Below, one piece after another: positions 28,375 through 38,024 of a stretch of 56,406 nt of DNA (positions are counted from its first letter, which is position 1; the number at the start of each line of letters is the position of its first letter). Where the stretch lies: contig JAISRR010000118.1 in assembly GCA_031273565.1 (NCBI GenBank), positions 1 through 56,406 on the forward strand. Reading direction: 5' to 3'. Under the pieces are notes generated by a model, which made no database searches, was not told the origin of the DNA, and was given only the letters and a program-made list of their open reading frames with translations. Source of the DNA: Zoogloeaceae bacterium (GTDB lineage Bacteria > Pseudomonadota > Gammaproteobacteria > Burkholderiales > Rhodocyclaceae). The position numbers and the translations under genes were made by a program.

Positions 28375-29738
28375 ATGAGCGCGCAGACGGCGGCAGCGCG
28401 CCGCAAGACGAACCGGACGTAAACCCGGCGGCGGCTGAACTGGCGGCGTTTGTCGACTGGTTTCGGCGGGTTACGCCCTACATCAACGCCTTTCGCGGCA
28501 AAACTTTCGTGCTCGCCTTTGGCGGCAAGGCCATTGCCGGGCCACTCGTCAAAACCTTCGCCTACGACGTCAACCTGCTCGCCAGTCTGGGCATACGCCT
28601 CGTGCTGGTGCACGGCGCGCGGCCGCAGATTGAGGAAGAATTGCGTGAAAAAGGCATCGAATCCCGTCATCACCGGGCTTATCGCATCACCGACGCGGAC
28701 ACGCTGGACTGCGTGCTGGACGCCGTGGGCAGCGTCTATCTCGAAATCGAGGCGCTGCTCTCGCAGGGTTTGCCCAACACGCCGATGGCGGGCAGCCAGA
28801 TTCGCGTCATCGGCGGCAATTTCATTACCGCCCGTCCGCTGGGCGTGCTGGACGGCATCGACCTGCAATACAGCGGCATGGTGCGCAAGGTCGATGCCGA
28901 AGGGCTGAAGGCGCAACTCGCGCTGGGCAACATCGTGTTGCTCTCCTGTCAGGGCTGTTCGCCCACCGGCGAAATTTTCAACCTGCGCATGGAAGAAGTG
29001 GCCGAGGCCGTCGCCGTCGCCATCAAGGCCGACAAACTCGTCTATCTCACCGACAGTCAGGGCGTTTGCGACAGGGAGGGCGTCCTGCTCGGCGAACTCA
29101 CGGCGGATGCCGCCGCCGAATTGCAGAACGCCGACTGGTTGTCGCCCGACATCCGCCGCTGTCTGCCTTCCATCGTGCGCGCCAGTCGTCAGGGCATAGG
29201 TCGCGCGCATGTGGTCGGCTACATGCAGGATGGCGCGTTGTTGCAGGAATTTTTCTCCCGCGAGGGCATTGGCACCGTGATTTCGCGCGAATCCCTGGAA
29301 CGCATCCGCGAAGCCCGCGCCGACGACATCGGCGCGCTCATCGCGCTGATTGAGCCGCTGGAAGAAGACGGCACCCTGGTGCATCGTCCGCGTGAAGTGC
29401 TGGAACGGGAAATCGACAAGTTTTCCATCATCCTGCACGACAACATGGCCGTCGGCTGCGCGGCGCTCTACGACTACGGCGAAGGCGTCGCCGAACTCGT
29501 CTGCCTTGCCGTACACCCCGCCCAACGTGGTTGGGGCTACGGCGAACAACTGGTCGAGCGCATCCAGTCCCGCGCCCGCGCCATCGGCATCAAACGCCTG
29601 TTTGTCCTCACCACTCGCGCCGTGCACTGGTTCATCGAACGGGGGTTCAAACTGGAAGACATCGACCAGTTGCCGTTACAGAAACGCCAGATGTACAACC
29701 TGCAACGCCGCTCCAAGGTGCTGGTGAAGTCGCTATAA
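28371..29738 (+). CDS. argA: N-acetylglutamate synthase ArgA
   Basis: ArgA makes N-acetylglutamate from glutamate and acetyl-CoA, the first step of arginine synthesis. The 455 residues join an amino-acid-kinase-like domain (VLAFGGKAIAG, LVLVHGARPQIEEEL) and a GNAT acetyltransferase domain (about residues 300-455; VCLAVHPAQRGWGYGEQLVE). I start it at the ATG at 28371, which overlaps the pap stop by four bases; the longer open frame upstream is a shadow of pap. The kinase-like domain usually mediates arginine feedback. Confidence 0.95.
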   Translation: MNERADGGSAPQDEPDVNPAAAELAAFVDWFRRVTPYINAFRGKTFVLAFGGKAIAGPLVKTFAYDVNLLASLGIRLVLVHGARPQIEEELREKGIESRHHRAYRITDADTLDCVLDAVGSVYLEIEALLSQGLPNTPMAGSQIRVIGGNFITARPLGVLDGIDLQYSGMVRKVDAEGLKAQLALGNIVLLSCQGCSPTGEIFNLRMEEVAEAVAVAIKADKLVYLTDSQGVCDREGVLLGELTADAAAELQNADWLSPDIRRCLPSIVRASRQGIGRAHVVGYMQDGALLQEFFSREGIGTVISRESLERIREARADDIGALIALIEPLEEDGTLVHRPREVLEREIDKFSIILHDNMAVGCAALYDYGEGVAELVCLAVHPAQRGWGYGEQLVERIQSRARAIGIKRLFVLTTRAVHWFIERGFKLEDIDQLPLQKRQMYNLQRRSKVLVKSL

Positions 29739-29772
29739 TCCGGCACTTCCCTTCCTGTAGAGAAAAAGCGCC

Positions 29773-30042
29773 ATGACCAGAACCGTCAATTGCATCAAAC
29801 TCGGACGTGAAGCCGAAGGACTGGACTTTCCCCCGCTGCCCGGCGAACTGGGCAAAAAACTGTTCGCGCAGGTGTCCAAAGAAGCCTGGCAGCAATGGAT
29901 ACGCCTGCAAACCATGATTATTAACGAGAACCGCCTCAACATGGCGGATCCCGCCCACCGCAACTATCTGACGGAGCAGGTCAATAACCATTTCTTCGGC
30001 GAAGGCGCGGAAAAAATTTCGGGGTATGTGCCGCCCCGGTGA
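29773..30042 (+). CDS. yggX: Probable Fe(2+)-trafficking protein YggX
   Basis: An 89-residue YggX-family protein linked to protection of iron-sulfur clusters from oxidation. The sequence shows the N-terminal [20 protein letters not shown] with the conserved cysteine, [20 protein letters not shown], and the GYVPP terminus. AGAGAAAAAG precedes the ATG. It ends 12 bases before the end of the convergent rpiA gene, leaving no room for a separate terminator. Confidence 0.95.
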   Translation: MTRTVNCIKLGREAEGLDFPPLPGELGKKLFAQVSKEAWQQWIRLQTMIINENRLNMADPAHRNYLTEQVNNHFFGEGAEKISGYVPPR

Positions 30043-30054
30043 GCGGAATAGGCG

Positions 30055-30729
30055 CTACGGTCGGAAAACCCGCCGCACGCCATCCTCCGTCGCCAGCAAA
30101 AGCACATCCGCGCCGCGCGCGGCAAACAGGCCGTTGGTGACGACGCCGACGATCTGGTTGATTTCCGCTTCCAGCGATACCGGGTCGGTGATGACGAGGC
30201 CATGCACATCCAGAATGCTATTGCCGTTATCGGTCACGAAGCCCTCGCGCAGTCTGGGGTTGCCGCCCAGCGCGGCGAGGCGGCGGGCGACCTGGCGCGT
30301 TGCCATCGGGATGACTTCCACCGGCAGCGGGAAACGCCCCAGGGTTTCAACCTGCTTGGAGGCGTCGGCGATGCAGACAAAAGTGTTGGCGACGGCGGCC
30401 ACGATTTTTTCTCGCGTCAGCGCCCCGCCGCCACCTTTCATCATGGACAGGCCGGCGTCGATTTCGTCGGCCCCGTCCACGTAGATGGCCAGCGATTCCA
30501 CTTCGTTCAGATCCACCACCGGCACGCCGATTTGCGTCAGGCGCTGCCGGGTGGCCTCGGAACTCGCCACCGCGCCGCCCAGACGGTCTTTCAGCGGCGC
30601 GAGCGCGGCAATGAAAAAATTGGTCGTGGAACCCGTGCCCACGCCCAGAATGCCGCCTTGCGGCAGGTGTTGCGCGACATAATCGACCGCCGCCTGAGCG
30701 GTTGCCTGTTTGAGCTGGTTCTGGGTCAT
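30055..30729 (-). CDS. rpiA: Ribose-5-phosphate isomerase A
   Basis: RpiA interconverts ribose 5-phosphate and ribulose 5-phosphate in the pentose phosphate pathway. The 224 residues show [43 protein letters not shown] split into the expected DGADE and [11 protein letters not shown] motifs, and PVEVIPMA near the C-terminus. Motif order and length are complete. No obvious Shine-Dalgarno is seen before the ATG at 30729. Confidence 0.97.
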   Translation of the reverse strand: MTQNQLKQATAQAAVDYVAQHLPQGGILGVGTGSTTNFFIAALAPLKDRLGGAVASSEATRQRLTQIGVPVVDLNEVESLAIYVDGADEIDAGLSMMKGGGGALTREKIVAAVANTFVCIADASKQVETLGRFPLPVEVIPMATRQVARRLAALGGNPRLREGFVTDNGNSILDVHGLVITDPVSLEAEINQIVGVVTNGLFAARGADVLLLATEDGVRRVFRP

Positions 30730-30781
30730 GGTTGTGCGGGCGGAAACGGTGAACGCGCAGTAGTCTACCGCAGGGTTGGGT

Positions 30782-31363
30782 TCAGCGCGGCAGGGGCAGC
30801 ATGAAAAGTTCGACCCGTCTTTGATCCAGACGGGTGGCGTCGGGATGTTCCGCCCCCAGCAGGGATTGCTTGATGCGGTAGGAAGGCACGCCGAGTTCCA
30901 CCAGTCGACGCCGGATGCTGGCGACGGCCTGCCGGGAAAGGCCGATGTTCATTTCCCGGCTGCCGCTGTTGGGCACATAGCTTTCCAGACGAATGACGAA
31001 ATCGCGGTGGGTTTGCATGCGTTCGGCGATGTCGCGCAGGGATTGTTCGACCGAATCCGGCAGGGGGTTGTTTTTCTCCGCTTGCAGAATATAGACGGCC
31101 TCCGGGGTGGGTGAGGCGGTCGTTTCGCTTGGCGTCGGCGCGGGGATTGCGGCGGGCGGTGGGGTATGGACAGGTGCGGCGTGTGTGGCGGGCGCGGAAT
31201 GTGTGACGGCGGGCGGTGCTTCCGTGGGGGTCGGCTGGGAGGGAAGGGTATCGCAGGCGGCGCAGAGCAGGAGTGAGAGATAAATGAGCGGGCGGCAGGT
31301 GGATGGCATTCGATTTATATTCATGCCGCAGGCGGCGTTCGTGGCGTTTTTTCGGCGAATCAT
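30782..31363 (-). CDS. OmpA-domain lipoprotein-like protein
   Basis: A 193-residue envelope protein. The hydrophobic start ([13 protein letters not shown]) ends in a lipobox-like CAAC with an unusual cysteine at -3. A Pro/Thr/Ala-rich linker (about residues 45-90) follows. The C-terminal part ([20 protein letters not shown] to [12 protein letters not shown]) is an OmpA/MotB-like peptidoglycan-binding domain. The start at 31363 overlaps the MarR stop by four bases; ATG at 31324 would give a more typical signal peptide. It is probably the last gene of the cnoX-marR operon. Confidence 0.7.
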   Translation of the reverse strand: MIRRKNATNAACGMNINRMPSTCRPLIYLSLLLCAACDTLPSQPTPTEAPPAVTHSAPATHAAPVHTPPPAAIPAPTPSETTASPTPEAVYILQAEKNNPLPDSVEQSLRDIAERMQTHRDFVIRLESYVPNSGSREMNIGLSRQAVASIRRRLVELGVPSYRIKQSLLGAEHPDATRLDQRRVELFMLPLPR

Positions 31364-31857
31364 TGTGACGTGGTGAGTGGCGAGGCGGTGATTTCCGCGA
31401 GCGGGGAAGAACCGTCGTTTTCGCTGGCATGCAAAATGGTGATCAATTTGCCCAGCAGGGCGTGTAATTGGTCCAGATCTTCCGGGTCCATTTGCCGCAA
31501 AGCTTCCGGTAACGCGCCTTCAAAGGGTTGCGGCGCTTTGCCGATCAGCATCACGCCTTCTGATGTGGCGGAGAGATGTACGACCCGCTGGTCTTGTTCC
31601 GAACGGGTTTTCTTGAGCATTTTCAATTCTACCAGACGCTCGACCAGATTGCTGGCGGTGGACTGGTGTATGGCCATGGACTTGGCCAGGTCGGAAACCC
31701 GCAAACCCGGTTGGCGCACCACCACGGTCAGCGCCCAGAGTTGCGCGCCGCTGATGCGGCAAATGTTTTCCACTTGCTGGAAGTGTTGTTTGATGGCGTT
31801 GAAAACGGCGCGAAATTGTTTGAGAACATCCATGGCGCTGGGTATGAGGTTGGGCAT
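31360..31857 (-). CDS. MarR-family transcriptional regulator
   Basis: A 165-residue winged-helix regulator of the MarR family. The DNA-binding region reads GLRVSDLAKSMAIHQSTASNLVERLVEL and is followed by the wing KTRSEQDQRVVHLSATSEG. The ligand and target are unknown. It lies 25 bases after cnoX and overlaps the lipoprotein gene by four bases, so the three genes may be cotranscribed and the regulator may act on its own operon. Confidence 0.9.
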   Translation of the reverse strand: MPNLIPSAMDVLKQFRAVFNAIKQHFQQVENICRISGAQLWALTVVVRQPGLRVSDLAKSMAIHQSTASNLVERLVELKMLKKTRSEQDQRVVHLSATSEGVMLIGKAPQPFEGALPEALRQMDPEDLDQLHALLGKLITILHASENDGSSPLAEITASPLTTSQ

Positions 31858-31882
31858 GATGAATGGGGCCTTTGCAGAGGCG

Positions 31883-32746
31883 TTAGTTCAGAAGCGCCGA
31901 GAGCGCGCGGCGATACTTGCGCACCAGATCGTCGTTCTGCCCGGAAACGCCGATGACTTCAAAAAGTTCAAGCAAGGTGCGTCGCCCCGCGCCGTCATCG
32001 AAGTGACGGTCACGGCGCACCACTTCCAATGCAGCTTCCAGCGCGTTTTCACCACGACCCTGACCCGCCCGTATTTTGGCCAGCATCAGCCGGGCGGCGT
32101 GGTCGTCGGGATTGGCCGTCAGTCGGGCCAGCAGGGGTTCGTCGTCGCCCGCATTACGGGCCAGCGTGATGCGCGCCCTCAGGGTATGGGCGCGCCCGGC
32201 CTCGATGACGTAATCAGACGCCAGCAGCGCTTCGGCTTCTTCCAGACGACCCCGTTCGATCAGGGCATGGGCGGCGTCAAGCTTGAGCGCTTCATCGGGG
32301 GGGGGGGTCCCGGAACGGGGGGCGATGGCGGGAAGCAGAATTTCGAGCGCGCCTTCCCAGTCGCCTGCCTGCGCCAGCTTTGCCGCTTCTGCGCGGGGAT
32401 CGAGTGCCGGAGGAAGCGCAAAACGGTCGATGAAAGCGCGCGCCTCAGCTTCGGAGCGTGCGCCGGTAAAGCCGTCGCGCTGCTGACCGCCGACCAGCAT
32501 GATCACGGTTGGAATGCTGCGTACGCCAAAATATTGGGAAAGCTCAGGGTTGGCGTCCGCGTCAATTTTGGCGAGCAGAAAGCGACCTTGATACTCATCC
32601 GCCAGTTTCTCCAGGATGGGTTTCAGGACTTTGCAGGGCGCGCACCATTCTGCCCAGAAATCCAGCAACACCGGCGTATCCAGCGAGGCTTGCAGCACGC
32701 GGCTTTCAAAATCCTGCAGGGTAATATCAAAATGGAAAGGGGACAT
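31883..32746 (-). CDS. cnoX: Thioredoxin/TPR co-chaperone CnoX (YbbN)
   Basis: A 287-residue protein with an N-terminal thioredoxin domain (DFWAEWCAPCKVLKPILEKL, classical WCAPC) and a C-terminal TPR-like half. This is the CnoX/YbbN arrangement, a redox-linked holdase that passes clients to GroEL or DnaK. E. coli YbbN lacks the full CxxC, so this version may keep reductase activity. I chose the ATG at 32746, which starts just before the domain; the track would allow 32770. A C11 run (32297-32307) encodes PPP in the linker and could shift the frame. Confidence 0.9.
   Translation of the reverse strand: MSPFHFDITLQDFESRVLQASLDTPVLLDFWAEWCAPCKVLKPILEKLADEYQGRFLLAKIDADANPELSQYFGVRSIPTVIMLVGGQQRDGFTGARSEAEARAFIDRFALPPALDPRAEAAKLAQAGDWEGALEILLPAIAPRSGTPPPDEALKLDAAHALIERGRLEEAEALLASDYVIEAGRAHTLRARITLARNAGDDEPLLARLTANPDDHAARLMLAKIRAGQGRGENALEAALEVVRRDRHFDDGAGRRTLLELFEVIGVSGQNDDLVRKYRRALSALLN
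32297..32307. repeat. Eleven-base G/C homopolymer inside cnoX
   Basis: Eleven consecutive G on the plus strand (C on the coding strand) within the codons for TPPPD. Gain or loss of one base would truncate the C-terminal TPR half after the thioredoxin domain. Confidence 0.85.
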
Positions 32747-32964
32747 GGAAGCGCCCGATAGAACAAACAAATTTGAGCAAATTCATAAAAACGAAATGTT
32801 TTATACCGTAAACATTATGTTTAAGTCAAGTTATTGTTAAAACATTTTAAATAAATATGCTCGTTTAAATATATTATTTAAGAATAAGTAATTAATCTTT
32901 TGTTGTTTTTGATTTTGGCGCAGGCGTTTAGACTCGCCTGCTGATTGTTTTTTCAGGGGTGTCT
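32747..32964. promoter_or_regulatory. AT-rich divergent region between cnoX and sbp
   Basis: About 130 bases of very AT-rich DNA (32770-32910), unlike the GC-rich surroundings, with partial palindromes such as TTTAAATAAATAT and ATATTATTTAA. It should hold both divergent promoters and, for the sulfate genes, CysB-type sites by analogy with other cys operons. A 7-bp hairpin GCAGGCG/CGCCTGC (32920-32941) lies just before the sbp ribosome site AGGGG (32955-32959). Confidence 0.5.
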
Positions 32965-33972
32965 ATGTCTGCTTCGCGTTTTTCATGTGTTTTTGCCGCT
33001 GCTCTGGTGTTGTTTGCGTTCCCGGTCAGCGCGCAGGAGCTTACTTTGCTCAATGTGTCTTATGACGTTTCGCGTGAATTGTACAAAGACATCAACCCGG
33101 CGTTTGCGGCCCAGTGGCAGGCGGCGAAGAAAGGGAAAATCACGGTGAACCAGTCGCACGGCGGTTCCAGCAAGCAGGCAATGTCGGTGGCGGCGGGGCT
33201 GGAAGCGGATGTGGTGACGATGAATCAGGCCCCGGACATCGACATTCTTGTCGAACGCGGCGGGCTGGTTGCGGCGGACTGGACAAAGCGTTTTCCCTAC
33301 GAGGCCGCGCCTTACACAACGATCCCGGTTTTTCTGGTCAGAAAGAGTAATCCCAAAGGCATTAAAGATTGGCCTGATCTCGCGCGCCCTGGCGTATCGG
33401 TGATCGTGCCCAATCCCAAAACCTCCGGCAATGGTCGCTACACTTATCTGGCGGCCTGGGGGCAAGCCTTACAGAAGAATGGCAACGACGCAGCGAAGGC
33501 GAAACAGTTTGTCGCCGCGCTGTTTCGAAATGTGCCGGTGCTGGATGGCGGCGGACGCGGCGCGACGACGACCTTTACCCAGCGCGGCATGGGCGATGTG
33601 CTGGTGACGTTTGAAAACGAGGCGGCGCTGATCGCCAGAGAAATCGGCGGAGACCAGTTTGAGCTGGTGTATCCCCCCGTCACCATTGAGGCCGTCGCGC
33701 CGGTGGCGGTGGTCGAAAGCGTGACGAAGCGGCGCGGCACGCAGGCGGCGGCGACGGCTTACCTGAATTTCCTGTTTTCCAGAGCGGGGCAGGAAATTAT
33801 CGCCCGACATTATTTCCGTCCGCGCGACCCGGTGGTGTTGAAACAATACGCGAGCCGTTTCCCCGCCGTGCGCACCTTCACGGTGGAAAACGCGCTCGGC
33901 GGCTGGGCGAATGTGCAAAAGACGCATTTTGCCGATGGCGCGCTCTACGACCAGATCACGGAACGACGTTAA
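32965..33972 (+). CDS. sbp: Sulfate-binding periplasmic protein
   Basis: Periplasmic sulfate/thiosulfate-binding protein of the CysTWA importer (335 residues). The signal peptide ends near FPVSAQE. Family motifs are clear: LLNVSYDVSRELYKDINPAF, QSHGGSSKQA, VVTMNQAPDID, GVSVIVPNPKTSGNGR and YFRPRDP. I start at the ATG at 32965, with AGGGG five bases upstream, rather than the GTG at 32959. cysT begins at the very next base after its stop. The match is closer to Sbp than to CysP. Confidence 0.95.
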   Translation: MSASRFSCVFAAALVLFAFPVSAQELTLLNVSYDVSRELYKDINPAFAAQWQAAKKGKITVNQSHGGSSKQAMSVAAGLEADVVTMNQAPDIDILVERGGLVAADWTKRFPYEAAPYTTIPVFLVRKSNPKGIKDWPDLARPGVSVIVPNPKTSGNGRYTYLAAWGQALQKNGNDAAKAKQFVAALFRNVPVLDGGGRGATTTFTQRGMGDVLVTFENEAALIAREIGGDQFELVYPPVTIEAVAPVAVVESVTKRRGTQAAATAYLNFLFSRAGQEIIARHYFRPRDPVVLKQYASRFPAVRTFTVENALGGWANVQKTHFADGALYDQITERR

Positions 33973-34917
33973 ATGGCCAGACACTCCAGACAACACAATG
34001 TCCTGCCGGGATTCAATCTGGCGCTGGGCTATACCCTTGTCTATCTCTCGCTGGTGGTGCTGATTCCCCTGTCGGCGGTCTTCATCAAATCATCCAGCCT
34101 GAGCGTGGCGGATTTCTGGGCGGTGGTCAGCGCGCCGCGCGTCATGGCGTCCTACAAGGTCAGTTTCGGCCTGTCGCTCGTGGCCGCCGCCATCAATTCC
34201 GTCTTTGGCGTATTGCTGGCCTGGGCGCTGGTGCGCTACAGCTTTCCCGGTCGCAAACTGGTCGACGCGCTGGTGGATTTGCCCTTCGCCCTGCCGACAG
34301 CGGTGGCGGGCATCGCGCTTACCGCGCTCTACGCGGGCAATGGCTGGCTGGGCAGAATGCTGGAGACCTCCGGTTTTTTTTCCGGCGCTATCCTGCCCGC
34401 GCTCTGGCTTCGTCTGGGAGGAAGTGTGGAGAGCGCCGAATCTCTGGCGATTTTCTGCGCCCAATATCTGGGTTTTAGCGTCAAGGTGGCCTATACGCCG
34501 CTGGGCATTCTCGTGGCGCTGATTTTCATCGGTCTGCCGTTCGTGGTGCGCACCGTGCAGCCGATTCTGGAAGACATGGATACGGAAATCGAGGAAGCCG
34601 CCGCCAGTCTGGGCGCACATCGTGGCCAGACTTTTCTGCGGGTGGTGCTGCCCATCCTGCTGCCCGCCCTGCTTACCGGCTTCGCGCTCGCCTTTGCGCG
34701 GGCGGTAGGGGAATATGGTTCGGTGATTTTTATTGCCGGCAACATGCCTTTCGTTTCGGAAATCACGCCCCTCATGATTATCACCAAACTGGAGCAATAT
34801 GATTATGTCGGCGCCACCGCTGTGGCGTCGGTGATGCTGGTGCTTTCCTTTCTCCTGCTGCTGGTCATCAATTTCCTGCAAGCCTGGTCGAACGGGCGCG
34901 TGCGGAAGGGGCGCTGA
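33973..34917 (+). CDS. cysT: Sulfate ABC permease CysT (CysU)
   Basis: Inner-membrane permease subunit of the sulfate importer (314 residues) with about six membrane helices. The ABC coupling motif reads EEAAASLGAHRGQTFLRVVL, the EAA loop that contacts CysA, and the C-terminal signature GEYGSVIFIAGNMP is typical of CysT. It directly abuts sbp and cysW with no spacer on either side, so the whole set is one transcript. Confidence 0.95.
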   Translation: MARHSRQHNVLPGFNLALGYTLVYLSLVVLIPLSAVFIKSSSLSVADFWAVVSAPRVMASYKVSFGLSLVAAAINSVFGVLLAWALVRYSFPGRKLVDALVDLPFALPTAVAGIALTALYAGNGWLGRMLETSGFFSGAILPALWLRLGGSVESAESLAIFCAQYLGFSVKVAYTPLGILVALIFIGLPFVVRTVQPILEDMDTEIEEAAASLGAHRGQTFLRVVLPILLPALLTGFALAFARAVGEYGSVIFIAGNMPFVSEITPLMIITKLEQYDYVGATAVASVMLVLSFLLLLVINFLQAWSNGRVRKGR

Positions 34918-35832
34918 ATGGCGATTTTGAAATCCGCGCGCGGCAACCGTCGCACCCGTTTTGAGAACAATGCCGCCACCCGCGAAGCGACCTGGGTGAA
35001 GGTGCTGGTTCTGACGCTCTCGCTCACTTTCTTCGCCCTGTTCCTGCTCATGCCGCTGGCGGCGGTGTTCTCGGAAGCCCTGCGCAAGGGCTGGGATGCT
35101 TACTGGGCAGCCTTGCAGGAGCCGGACGCGCTGTCTTCAATCAAACTCACCCTGATTACGGCGGCCATCACCCTGCCGCTGAATCTGGTATTCGGCGTTG
35201 CCGCCGCGTGGTGTATCGCCAAATTTGAGTTTCGCGGCAAGCAGATTCTGACCACCCTGATTGACCTGCCTTTTTCCGTTTCGCCGGTCATCGCCGGTCT
35301 GGTGTTCGTGCTGGTTTTCGGCACGCAGCAGGGCTGGTTTGGCCCCCTGTTACAGGCGTATGACCTGAAAATTGTCTTTGCCGTGCCCGGCATCGTGCTG
35401 GCGACCGTGTTTGTGACCTTTCCCTTCATCGCCCGCGAGCTGATTCCCCTGATGCAGGCGCAGGGACGGGAAGAAGAGGAAGCCGCCGTTGTTCTGGGCG
35501 CGAACGGCTGGCAGACTTTTTGGCGCGTCACCTTGCCGAGCATCAAATGGGGGCTGCTGTACGGCGTGATTCTCTGCAACGCCCGCGCAATGGGGGAATT
35601 CGGCGCGGTGTCGGTGGTTTCCGGGCACATTCGCGGCATGACCAACACCATGCCCCTGCATGTCGAAATTCTTTACAACGAATACAACTTTGCCGCCGCC
35701 TTTGCCGTGGCCTCGCTGCTTGCCCTGCTGGCGCTGGTGACGCTGGCGATCAAGAGCTGGGTGGAGTGGAAGGCGGAACAGAGCATCGCGCTTGAAACCG
35801 ATAACGAATTGCAAAATGGAACGCCATCATGA
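34918..35832 (+). CDS. cysW: Sulfate ABC permease CysW
   Basis: Second permease subunit (304 residues), paired with CysT in the membrane. The EAA loop is [20 protein letters not shown] and the family signature is [19 protein letters not shown]. It starts immediately after the cysT stop and overlaps cysA by four bases. The N-terminal extension of about 30 charged residues before the first helix is ordinary for CysW. Confidence 0.95.
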   Translation: MAILKSARGNRRTRFENNAATREATWVKVLVLTLSLTFFALFLLMPLAAVFSEALRKGWDAYWAALQEPDALSSIKLTLITAAITLPLNLVFGVAAAWCIAKFEFRGKQILTTLIDLPFSVSPVIAGLVFVLVFGTQQGWFGPLLQAYDLKIVFAVPGIVLATVFVTFPFIARELIPLMQAQGREEEEAAVVLGANGWQTFWRVTLPSIKWGLLYGVILCNARAMGEFGAVSVVSGHIRGMTNTMPLHVEILYNEYNFAAAFAVASLLALLALVTLAIKSWVEWKAEQSIALETDNELQNGTPS

Positions 35833-36917
35833 GTATTGAAGTCCGCGACATTTATAAACAGTTTGGCAATTTCATCGCCCTGGATAACGTCAGTCTGGAA
35901 TTTCCCAGCGGTCAGTTGACGGCGCTGCTGGGGCCATCCGGCTGCGGCAAGACCACGCTCCTGCGCATCATCGCGGGGCTGGAATACGCCGACCGGGGCA
36001 CCGTGTTTCTGGAAGGCGAGAACGCCACCAGCGCCCATGTGCGGGAACGTCAGGTCGGTTTCGTGTTCCAGCACTATGCCCTGTTCCGGCACATGAGCGT
36101 ATTTGAGAACGTGGCCTTCGGGCTGCGCGTCAAACCGCGCAAACAACGGCCTTCCGACGCGATCATTCGGGAAAAGGTGCGCGCGCTCCTGGAACTCGTG
36201 CAACTCGACTGGATTGCCGACCGTCTGCCCGCGCAACTCTCCGGCGGTCAGCGTCAACGCATCGCACTGGCGCGCGCGCTGGCGGTGGAGCCGCGCGTGC
36301 TATTGCTGGATGAGCCTTTCGGCGCGCTGGACGCCAAGGTGCGTAAAGAATTGCGCCGCTGGCTGCGCCGCCTGCACGACGAATTGCACATCACCTCCAT
36401 TTTCGTCACCCATGACCAGGAAGAGGCGCTGGAAGTGGCGGACAGCGTGGTGCTCATGAACCGTGGCAAGGTCGAGCAGCAAGGCGCGCCGGACGCGGTG
36501 TACCAGCACCCGGAAACGCCTTTCGTGTATGGCTTTCTCGGCGCGGTGAATTATTTTCATGGTCGCGCCGAAGCAGGCCGCGTGCGCGTGGGTGATACCC
36601 TGCTGCACGCGGAAGCCGCGCCGGAAGCGCAGAGGCTGGAAAGCGGCGTGAACGTTACCGCCTTTGTGCGTCCGCACGAACTTTCCATCGTTTCGCAGGA
36701 TGTACCCGATCCGGTGGGCGTCGCCGCGAAAATTACCCGCATCATGGGATTTGGCGCGGCGGCCCGTATTGAACTCGTCGGTCTGGACGCCGGGGCGCAG
36801 CATTTTGAAGTGGAGATGAGCCGCGAGCAACTGGCCGCGCAGGGCCTGATCGAAGGCCAGAGCGTGCGCCTTACCCCTTCCCGGATCAAGGTCTTTGAAC
36901 GGGAGGCAAATGCATAA
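35829..36917 (+). CDS. cysA: Sulfate/thiosulfate import ATPase CysA
   Basis: ATPase subunit (362 residues) of the sulfate importer. Walker A is [19 protein letters not shown], the Q-loop is in [11 protein letters not shown], the signature is [15 protein letters not shown], and Walker B is [12 protein letters not shown]. The C-terminal region (about residues 240-355) is the TOBE-type regulatory domain. It completes the sbp-cysT-cysW-cysA operon. The genes for sulfate reduction are not in this window. Confidence 0.96.
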   Translation: MSIEVRDIYKQFGNFIALDNVSLEFPSGQLTALLGPSGCGKTTLLRIIAGLEYADRGTVFLEGENATSAHVRERQVGFVFQHYALFRHMSVFENVAFGLRVKPRKQRPSDAIIREKVRALLELVQLDWIADRLPAQLSGGQRQRIALARALAVEPRVLLLDEPFGALDAKVRKELRRWLRRLHDELHITSIFVTHDQEEALEVADSVVLMNRGKVEQQGAPDAVYQHPETPFVYGFLGAVNYFHGRAEAGRVRVGDTLLHAEAAPEAQRLESGVNVTAFVRPHELSIVSQDVPDPVGVAAKITRIMGFGAAARIELVGLDAGAQHFEVEMSREQLAAQGLIEGQSVRLTPSRIKVFEREANA

Positions 36918-36975
36918 AAGGGGGTGGAAGCGGTTATTCTGCGTTAATCCCGCTAGATTCCGTGCTGAATCTCGC

Positions 36976-36981
36976 TATAAT
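36976..36981 (+). promoter_or_regulatory. Candidate -10 of fabI
   Basis: A perfect TATAAT lies 39 bases before the fabI ATG, in the 102-base gap after cysA. No good -35 is found at 16-18 bases upstream, so an activator or an extended element may be needed. Confidence 0.45.
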
Positions 36982-37019
36982 CCTGCCCTTCGAACAAAAT
37001 CAGCACTGGAGTGACGTAA

Positions 37020-37817
37020 ATGGGCTTTCTTACCGATAAAAAAATATTGATTACCGGGGTGATTTCCAAGTACTCCATCGCCTACGGCGTTGCCAGGGCG
37101 TGCAGTCGCGAAGGCGCGCAACTGGCGTTTACCTACCAGAATGAACGTTTTGAAGAACGGGTGCGAAAGTTCGCCAACGAATTCGGCAGCGATCTGGTTC
37201 TGCCCTGCGACGTATCCAGCGACGCCGACATCAACGCATTGTTCGAGACGTTGGGCAATACCTGGGATGGCGCGCTGGACGGCCTGCTGCATTCCATCGC
37301 CTACGCGCCACAGGAAGCCATCGACGGCGATTTTCTGGATGGCATTACGCGCGATGCCTTTCGCATCGCGCACGACATTTCCGCCTACAGTTACCCCGCG
37401 CTCGCCAAGGGCGCTCGCCCCCTGATGCAAGGTCGCAAGGCATCCCTCGTGGCGCTGACCTATCTGGGCGCGGAACGCACCATGCCCAACTACAACACCA
37501 TGGGCCTTGCCAAGGCCAGTCTGGAAGCGGCAACCCGCTACCTCGCTTTCTGTCTGGGGCCTGAGGGCATTCGCGCCAACGCCATTTCCGCCGGCCCGAT
37601 CAAGACCCTGGCCGCTTCCGGCATCGGCAGTTTCAGCAAGCTCCTGGCCTACAACGCCCACAACGCCCCATCGCGCCGTAACGTGACCATCGAGGAAGTC
37701 GGCAACGCCGCCGCCTTCCTGCTCTCCGATCTGGCTTCCGGCGTCAATGGCGAAATTCTCTTTGTGGATGGCGGCATGCATTCCACGGCGCTGGGCAATC
37801 CCGAACCGATGGCGTGA
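37020..37817 (+). CDS. fabI: Enoyl-[acyl-carrier-protein] reductase (NADH) FabI
   Basis: FabI reduces the enoyl-ACP intermediate in the last step of each fatty-acid elongation cycle. The 265 residues show the NADH-binding start [20 protein letters not shown], the catalytic Tyr-x6-Lys in [20 protein letters not shown], and the C-terminal [23 protein letters not shown] precedes the ATG. The gene stands alone and is followed by a repeat-rich 730-base region that leads to the prophage. Confidence 0.97.
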   Translation: MGFLTDKKILITGVISKYSIAYGVARACSREGAQLAFTYQNERFEERVRKFANEFGSDLVLPCDVSSDADINALFETLGNTWDGALDGLLHSIAYAPQEAIDGDFLDGITRDAFRIAHDISAYSYPALAKGARPLMQGRKASLVALTYLGAERTMPNYNTMGLAKASLEAATRYLAFCLGPEGIRANAISAGPIKTLAASGIGSFSKLLAYNAHNAPSRRNVTIEEVGNAAAFLLSDLASGVNGEILFVDGGMHSTALGNPEPMA

Positions 37818-37820
37818 TTG

Positions 37821-37871
37821 TCAGGGATCAGGAATCAAAAGCGGGAGGTCGTGCAGGCTGGCTTACGGGGG
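37821..37871. repeat. Partial heptad repeat element after fabI
   Basis: TCAGGGATCAGGAATCAAAA is the left arm of the heptad inverted repeat, beginning four bases after the fabI stop. It is followed by GTGCAGGCTGGCTTACGGGG (37851-37870), a variant core, and the right arm is missing. Confidence 0.7.
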
Positions 37872-37960
37872 CAGGGCAATCGCATTTGACTTTCAGGTCG
37901 CCTCCACCCGATCGCGTGGGAGACGTTCGGTGGTTTCGCGTTGGGCGCTCATGCGATTCC

Positions 37961-38024
37961 GGGAGCGCGGGGCACCAGCCCCGCATGGCTCGCGGATGAA
38001 GCGGGGCTGGTGCCCCGCGCTCCC
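37961..38024. repeat. Perfect 24-bp inverted repeat
   Basis: Two exactly complementary 24-base arms, 37961-37984 and 38001-38024, enclose 16 bases. The arms contain GCGGGGCACCAGCCCCGC, which is itself partly palindromic. It could form a very stable hairpin after fabI and act as a transcription barrier. It also resembles a REP-type mobile palindrome. Confidence 0.85.
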
